A stretch of 64,000 nt of DNA from Paraburkholderia sp. PGU19 (GTDB taxonomy: Bacteria > Pseudomonadota > Gammaproteobacteria > Burkholderiales > Burkholderiaceae), in NCBI RefSeq assembly GCF_013426915.1, contig NZ_AP023179.1, positions 3,720,001 through 3,784,000 on the forward strand, read 5' to 3'. The number at the start of each line of letters is the position of its first letter. Position 1 is the stretch's first letter. A model generated the notes under the pieces. It did not search any database. It was not told the DNA's origin and was given only the letters and a program-made list of their open reading frames with translations. Position numbers and translations under genes: made by a program. Positions 56,845 through 64,000 of this stretch are shown one piece after another.

Positions 56845-57286
56845 AGGCACCGTTCGTAAGGAAAGTTACTTACCGGCCGAGAGCCGCTGCCGACACACTT
56901 AAAGTAAAACTTCAATTTCGGCGCTAAGTTTTGATTTTGCATCGACAATTGCGCCCGATCTCGCATGCCTGTGGATAACTTTGTTGAGAACTTGACCCGG
57001 ATGTCCCGCAAGGGCCGCCGTGCGGGCCTCTGTGTGGGATAGCGCACATTTGTCTTAGGAACCCGGAAACCCTTGTCGCTCAAGGCCTTGAACAGATTTC
57101 CGCGTACTTTTCAAGGCATCTGCGACGATCGATTCCTCTACTGCGCCGCAGCGTGACAAGTGTGCATAAGTCAAGTCTTGACAACGCTAAGAGGGCCTCG
57201 GGGCGGACTTTGGAACGCAATTTTCCCCTCAGACCGAGAGCCCACGTCGTTGCGCCGCAACAAAAACGTCACAATCCGGATGCCTT
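56845..57286. other. Gap between hemE and priA with a DnaA-box-like site
   Basis: No gene is supported in these 442 bases. An exact TGTGGATAA (complement of the DnaA box TTATCCACA) occurs at 56970-56978. The region must contain the priA promoter; a hairpin GTTGC-GCC-GCAAC at 57253-57265 has an A-run on the wrong side for a hemE terminator. Confidence 0.4.
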
Positions 57287-58390
57287 TCACGCTTTGGCGT
57301 CGCCCCCCGCCGACCGGATCGTGCGGCTATGCCGGTGCACTTCATCGACCAGTTCGGCGACGTTCTCGGGCGGCGTGAACTGCGAAATACCATGCCCAAG
57401 ATTGAAGACGTGACCGGGGAAGTTACCGAAGCTGTCGAGCACCGCGCGCGCTTCGATGCGGATCGTCGACGGCGGCGCGAACAGCACGGAAGGATCGATG
57501 TTGCCCTGTAGCGCCACCTTGCCGCCGACGCGCTCGCGCGCCTTGCCCAGATTCACCGCCCAGTCGAGTCCGACAGCATCGACGCCCGTCGCGGCGATCT
57601 CTTCGAGCCACAGGCCGCCGCCCTTCGTAAAAGTGATCACGGGCACGCGGTTGCCGTCGTGCTCGCGCTTCAACTGACTCACGACCTGCTGGATGTAGTG
57701 CAGCGAAAAGCGCTGATAGATGCCGTCGGCGAGCGCGCCGCCCCACGTGTCGAAAATCATCACGGCTTGCGCGCCTGCTTCGATCTGCGCGTTCAGATAG
57801 GCCGCCACCGCCTTCGCGTTGACGTCCAGGATGCGATGCATCAGGTCGGGACGGGCATAGAGCATCGACTTCACGGTCCGGAAATCGTCGGAGCCGCCGC
57901 CTTCCACCATGTAGCACGCAAGCGTCCACGGGCTGCCCGAAAAGCCGATCAGCGGCACGCGCTGACGGCCTTGCGCGTCGGTGAGCGCGGTGCGGATCTG
58001 GCGCACGGCGTCGGTGACGTAACGCAACGTGCTGTCGATATCCGGCACGGCCAGACGCGCGACGTCTTCTTCCGTGCGCACCGGACGCGCGAACTTCGGC
58101 CCTTCGCCGACCTGGAAATCGAGGTCGAGACCCATCGCGTCGGGGATGGTCAGGATGTCTGAGAAAAGAATCGCGGCGTCGAGCGGATACCGGTCTAACG
58201 GCTGCAGCGTGACTTCCGTCGCGTAATCGGGATTCTTCGCGAGGCCGAGAAAGCTGCCCGCGCGGCTACGCGTCGCGTTGTATTCCGGCAGATAGCGACC
58301 TGCCTGGCGCATCAGCCAGATCGGCGTGTATTCGGTCGGCTGGCGCAACAACGCGCGCAGGAAAGTGTCGTTAAGGAGGTTGTGGGCCAC
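57287..58390 (-). CDS. hemE: Uroporphyrinogen decarboxylase
   Basis: Decarboxylates the four acetates of uroporphyrinogen III to coproporphyrinogen III in heme synthesis. The 367-residue protein has the family N-terminus [20 protein letters not shown] then [45 protein letters not shown] and FNLGHGI. No ATG is near the expected start; GTG 58390 ([10 protein letters not shown]) best fits relatives, while the frame opens at a TTG seven codons earlier. It runs toward priA. Confidence 0.95.
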   Translation of the reverse strand: MAHNLLNDTFLRALLRQPTEYTPIWLMRQAGRYLPEYNATRSRAGSFLGLAKNPDYATEVTLQPLDRYPLDAAILFSDILTIPDAMGLDLDFQVGEGPKFARPVRTEEDVARLAVPDIDSTLRYVTDAVRQIRTALTDAQGRQRVPLIGFSGSPWTLACYMVEGGGSDDFRTVKSMLYARPDLMHRILDVNAKAVAAYLNAQIEAGAQAVMIFDTWGGALADGIYQRFSLHYIQQVVSQLKREHDGNRVPVITFTKGGGLWLEEIAATGVDAVGLDWAVNLGKARERVGGKVALQGNIDPSVLFAPPSTIRIEARAVLDSFGNFPGHVFNLGHGISQFTPPENVAELVDEVHRHSRTIRSAGGDAKA

Positions 58391-58562
58391 GGCGCTCGCG
58401 ACTGAAGGCAAAGACGCATTTTAACCGCTGAGCGCCCGACGCCGCGTCCGTAATCCTGGCAATTGCTGTTTGTCCTATGCCTTGCGGTCGATGGTCACCG
58501 GTAGTTGTGCGGACTATGATCGATTCCGTTGCACCCACATAGATAACGATAAAGGAGACTCA

Positions 58563-59345
58563 ATGAGGAAAGCTACGCTGGCCCTTCTTGGCGCCATGTG
58601 CTGTGCCGGCGCCGTCCAGGCGCAAAATGCCGCACCCGCGCCGTCGTCGCGGCTCGATGAAATTCTCGCGCGCGGCACGATGCGGGCGTGCACGACGGGC
58701 GACTACAAGCCGTACTCGTTCTATAAACAGGACGGGCAGTTCGAAGGCATCGACATCGACATGGCCGAGTCGCTGGCGAAATCGCTCGGCGTCAAGGCGG
58801 AGTTTGTAAAGACGTCGTGGTCGAACCTGATGACCGACTTCGTTGCGAAGTGCGATGTCGCCGTCGGCGGTGTGTCGACGACGCTGGACCGGCAGAAGCG
58901 GGCTTTCTTCACGGTTGCGTATCAGGTCGACGGAAAGTCGCCCATCGTGCGTTGCGACGACGTCGACAAGTACCAGACGGTTGCGCAGATCGATCAGCCG
59001 TCCACGCGCGTGATCTTCAATCCGGGTGGCACCAATGAGCGATTTGCGAGGCAGTTCCTGCCGCATGCGACCCTGGTCGTCTATCCGGACAACGTCACCA
59101 TCTTCAAGCAGATTCTCGCGGGCAAGGCGGATGTGATGGTAACGGACGCGTCTGAGACGCTGTTGCAGCAAAAGCTCAATCCCGGTTTGTGCTCGGTACA
59201 TCCTGACAAACCGTTCCAGTACGGAGAAAAGGCATGGCTGGTTCCGCGCGGTGATGTGGTGTTTCAGCAGTATGTCGACCAGTGGTTGCACCTCGCTCGC
59301 GCGTCGGGGGAATACCTGTCGATATCCGACAAGTGGCTGAAATAA
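58563..59345 (+). CDS. pheC: Periplasmic cyclohexadienyl dehydratase (PheC)
   Basis: A 260-residue protein with a signal peptide (residues 1-20, AVQA then QN) and a periplasmic binding-protein fold. It follows PheC of Pseudomonas aeruginosa closely: RLDEILARGTMRACTTGDYK, TSWSNLMTDFVAKCDVAVGG, QIDQPSTRVIFNPGGTNERF, PDNVTIFKQILAGKADVMVT and YVDQWLHLARASG. PheC converts arogenate or prephenate to phenylalanine or phenylpyruvate outside the cytoplasm. A plain amino-acid binding protein is the alternative, but the NPGGTNE match makes PheC more likely. AAGGAG precedes ATG 58563. It is divergent from hemE. Confidence 0.85.
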   Translation: MRKATLALLGAMCCAGAVQAQNAAPAPSSRLDEILARGTMRACTTGDYKPYSFYKQDGQFEGIDIDMAESLAKSLGVKAEFVKTSWSNLMTDFVAKCDVAVGGVSTTLDRQKRAFFTVAYQVDGKSPIVRCDDVDKYQTVAQIDQPSTRVIFNPGGTNERFARQFLPHATLVVYPDNVTIFKQILAGKADVMVTDASETLLQQKLNPGLCSVHPDKPFQYGEKAWLVPRGDVVFQQYVDQWLHLARASGEYLSISDKWLK

Positions 59346-59982
59346 CGCCGAGATTGTGACGGCCGAGGCAGTCGCACTTACCGATTGGTACAAGCGGCTG
59401 CCTGAAGATCGGACGGGCGCATTTGAGTCCTCGCGTGGTCGCTGACAAGTCCCGTCAGGATGGTCGGTTATTGCTGCGTCGCAACATTCTTGACGCCGGA
59501 TGGCAAACGGCAGTTTCAAACAGGTAGCCGTGTGATCCGTATGAGCATTCGACTTCGGAGCCTTGCACGGGCGGGATGGACGATCGGTGAGCCGCTGAAA
59601 ACGGGATAACGCAGCGCAGTATTCGATTCGAACGTTCAGGCGAAAGGCGGGGCAATGGACTCGAAAGATATCGGCAATATTTGCCGAACAAGCGTTTCGA
59701 TATCGCAAAAAATCCCGCAACGCCTTATCTGACGGGCGTTACAACCTGAAACACTTTGTTACCGCGCGAGCCGGGTAATTCGCCCACAATGCCTTTCACG
59801 GGTTCAGCACGGATGCGGCCGGGTAGTAGTGTCTTTGTACATACCTTTCCGTCCGGTCGGCGCAAATGCGTCGAAGCTCTTCACAGGGGCATCTCTGCTG
59901 GAATCGTGATCGGCGTCGATCGCGCCGGGTAGTCGGTTCCTCAATTGGTCTCCTCGCGCTAACCCCGTAGCGTGTGGTTTTT
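59346..59982. other. Long gap with a palindromic site, no gene seen
   Basis: No protein gene is supported. TCGGCAA-TAT-TTGCCGA at 59671-59687 is a perfect 7-bp-arm palindrome, a plausible operator. Since a strong plus-strand terminator follows at 59983 and the only plus gene nearby ends at 59345, a short unannotated transcript may arise inside this gap. Confidence 0.45.
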
Positions 59983-60009
59983 AGCGGGCTCCAGGCCCGC
60001 TTTTTTTTT
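59983..60009 (+). terminator. Rho-independent terminator, plus strand
   Basis: AGCGGGC / GCCCGCT stem with loop TCCAG, followed by nine T residues (60001-60009). No gene ends close before it; pheC stops 637 bases upstream. Confidence 0.9.
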
Positions 60010-60065
60010 GCCCTGCCAAACGTTTGCGCGCCATCAAGCTTCTGTGCGCGAGCGGGCACTCCCTC

Positions 60066-60106
60066 AAAGCGAAACGCCGTGTGCCCTGCACACGGCGTTT
60101 CGCTTT
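60066..60106. terminator. Long hairpin before the acyl-CoA synthetase stop
   Basis: A perfect 19-bp stem AAAGCGAAACGCCGTGTGC / GCACACGGCGTTTCGCTTT with a CCT loop. Short T-runs on both sides make it a likely shared terminator for the minus-strand acyl-CoA synthetase. Confidence 0.7.
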
Positions 60107-60133
60107 TCTGCTTCGGGACGCAACTGCGCTACG

Positions 60134-61864
<1,731 letters not shown>

Positions 61865-62025
61865 GGTGTTGTCTCCAGAGATGAATCCCAGTATTCGAAT
61901 GAGTTTGCGACCGATTGTGCCCCGGAGATGATCCGTCCGGCATCAAGTCTTACCCGCAGCTTTCTAGCTGTTTCGGGCATCGGTATGATTTTGCTGACCT
62001 TTCCGTAAACGTCAAGTAGACGACG

Positions 62026-62054
62026 AAAAAAAAGCAGCCACGAGGGCTGCTTTT
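62026..62054 (-). terminator. Terminator of the atp operon
   Basis: AAAGCAGCC / GGCTGCTTT stem with a five-base loop, and eight T residues on the minus-strand side. It follows the atpC stop. Confidence 0.92.
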
Positions 62055-62066
62055 CAATTGTGCTAC

Positions 62067-62492
62067 TTATTGCTGTCCGCGCAGCTTGCGCAGACGCTGG
62101 ATCGCCGCCAGCTGAGCCGTCGCATACGCGAGTTCCGCTTGCGCAGTCGCGTATTCGAGGTTCGAGCCAGTATTCTGCAGCGCTTCTTCTGCGCGCTTGC
62201 GAGCCTGCTCGGCTTTCGCTTCGTCGAGATCCTTGCCGCGGATCGCCGTGTCGGCCAGAACCGTCACCGCGCCCGGCTGAACTTCGAGAATGCCGCCAGC
62301 GACGAACACGAACTCCTCTTCGCCGTTCTCAGATTCGATGCGCACGGCACCCGGACGAATCCGCGTGATGAGCGGCGTGTGACCCGGCAGAATGCCGAGC
62401 TCGCCCGCTTCGCCCGGCAGCGCAACGAACTTCGCCTCGCCCGAGAAGATTTGCTCTTCCGCGCTGACGACGTCTACCTTGATGGTTGCCAT
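62067..62492 (-). CDS. atpC: ATP synthase F1 subunit epsilon
   Basis: A 141-residue protein: [40 protein letters not shown] and the helical C-terminus [20 protein letters not shown]. Epsilon joins the rotor stalk and inhibits ATP hydrolysis. GGAG precedes ATG 62492. It is last of the atp operon, ending at a strong terminator. Confidence 0.97.
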   Translation of the reverse strand: MATIKVDVVSAEEQIFSGEAKFVALPGEAGELGILPGHTPLITRIRPGAVRIESENGEEEFVFVAGGILEVQPGAVTVLADTAIRGKDLDEAKAEQARKRAEEALQNTGSNLEYATAQAELAYATAQLAAIQRLRKLRGQQ

Positions 62493-62642
62493 TTATGTCG
62501 ACTCCTGTCGACCAGAGACGGCGCGTGAGCGCCAAACTCCGGTCCCATGGTTGAGTGTAGGACGAGGCGCCCGCTTTACCCGACGGCCGTCTTGCGACGG
62601 CGGCCGCGCGCGAGCCGGCGCCCGCTTCAATACACCCAGCCG

Positions 62643-64000
<1,358 letters not shown>

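Overview
The window reads as chromosome 1 of a Burkholderia-type beta-proteobacterium, most likely Paraburkholderia or Caballeronia. The evidence is the GC-rich coding bias, AGGAG-type ribosome binding sites, a proteobacterial trifunctional PutA, a tandem glycine riboswitch before gcvTHP, and atpD-atpC followed by a terminator. Assignments come from reading motifs by eye; no database search was run. Layout: 0.2-3.3 kb holds housekeeping genes (tag, a small CxxC protein, a stand-alone rpsU, an aldo/keto reductase). 3.4-6.3 kb is a flagellar module with a sigma-28 promoter, an unusually short flagellin (fliC), fliD and fliT. 6.4-28.4 kb is a glycan island in four transcription units. Unit 1 (minus strand, 18.1 to 6.4 kb) has a GT2-like glycosyltransferase, four TPR-GT41 (O-GlcNAc-transferase-like) glycosyltransferases, a UDP-glucuronate decarboxylase and a sugar-type C-methyltransferase; four of its genes overlap by ATGA/GTGA junctions. 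Unit 2 (plus, 18.5-21.6 kb) has two DegT-family proteins, the second without the PLP lysine, and a frameshifted wbqC. Unit 3 (minus, 27.3 to 21.7 kb) has a GNAT/FemAB-like acyltransferase, a glycosyltransferase-methyltransferase fusion, a VioA-like sugar aminotransferase and a methyltransferase. Unit 4 is a spermidine-synthase-fold protein of low GC. The position next to fliC-fliD-fliT suggests that these genes build and attach a modified amino-sugar glycan on flagellin; this is inference. A tRNA-Arg(CCG) lies at the outer edge of the island. From 28.8 kb on the genome is mostly conserved: a diheme cytochrome c, the Rep helicase, and an isolated TnpB-like protein preceded by a near-consensus LexA (SOS) box. 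Then come a Gfo/Idh/MocA oxidoreductase, a lipoprotein and a conserved hypothetical protein. A glycine-handling block follows: sigma-70 promoter, tandem glycine riboswitch, gcvT, gcvH and gcvP, then an alginate-lyase-like protein, sdaA (serine to pyruvate) and an acetolactate-synthase-like ThDP enzyme. The minus-strand block 47-58.4 kb holds a LivJ-type binding protein, trifunctional putA with candidate PutA operators (GTTGCA) upstream, a YeiH-type membrane protein, priA and hemE. The end holds pheC (periplasmic cyclohexadienyl dehydratase), an acyl-CoA synthetase, and atpC and atpD (the latter cut by the window edge). The two most distinctive observations are the flagellin-linked island with four GT41 paralogues and a PLP-lysine-less DegT protein, and the SOS-box-preceded, zinc-ribbon-less TnpB relative.
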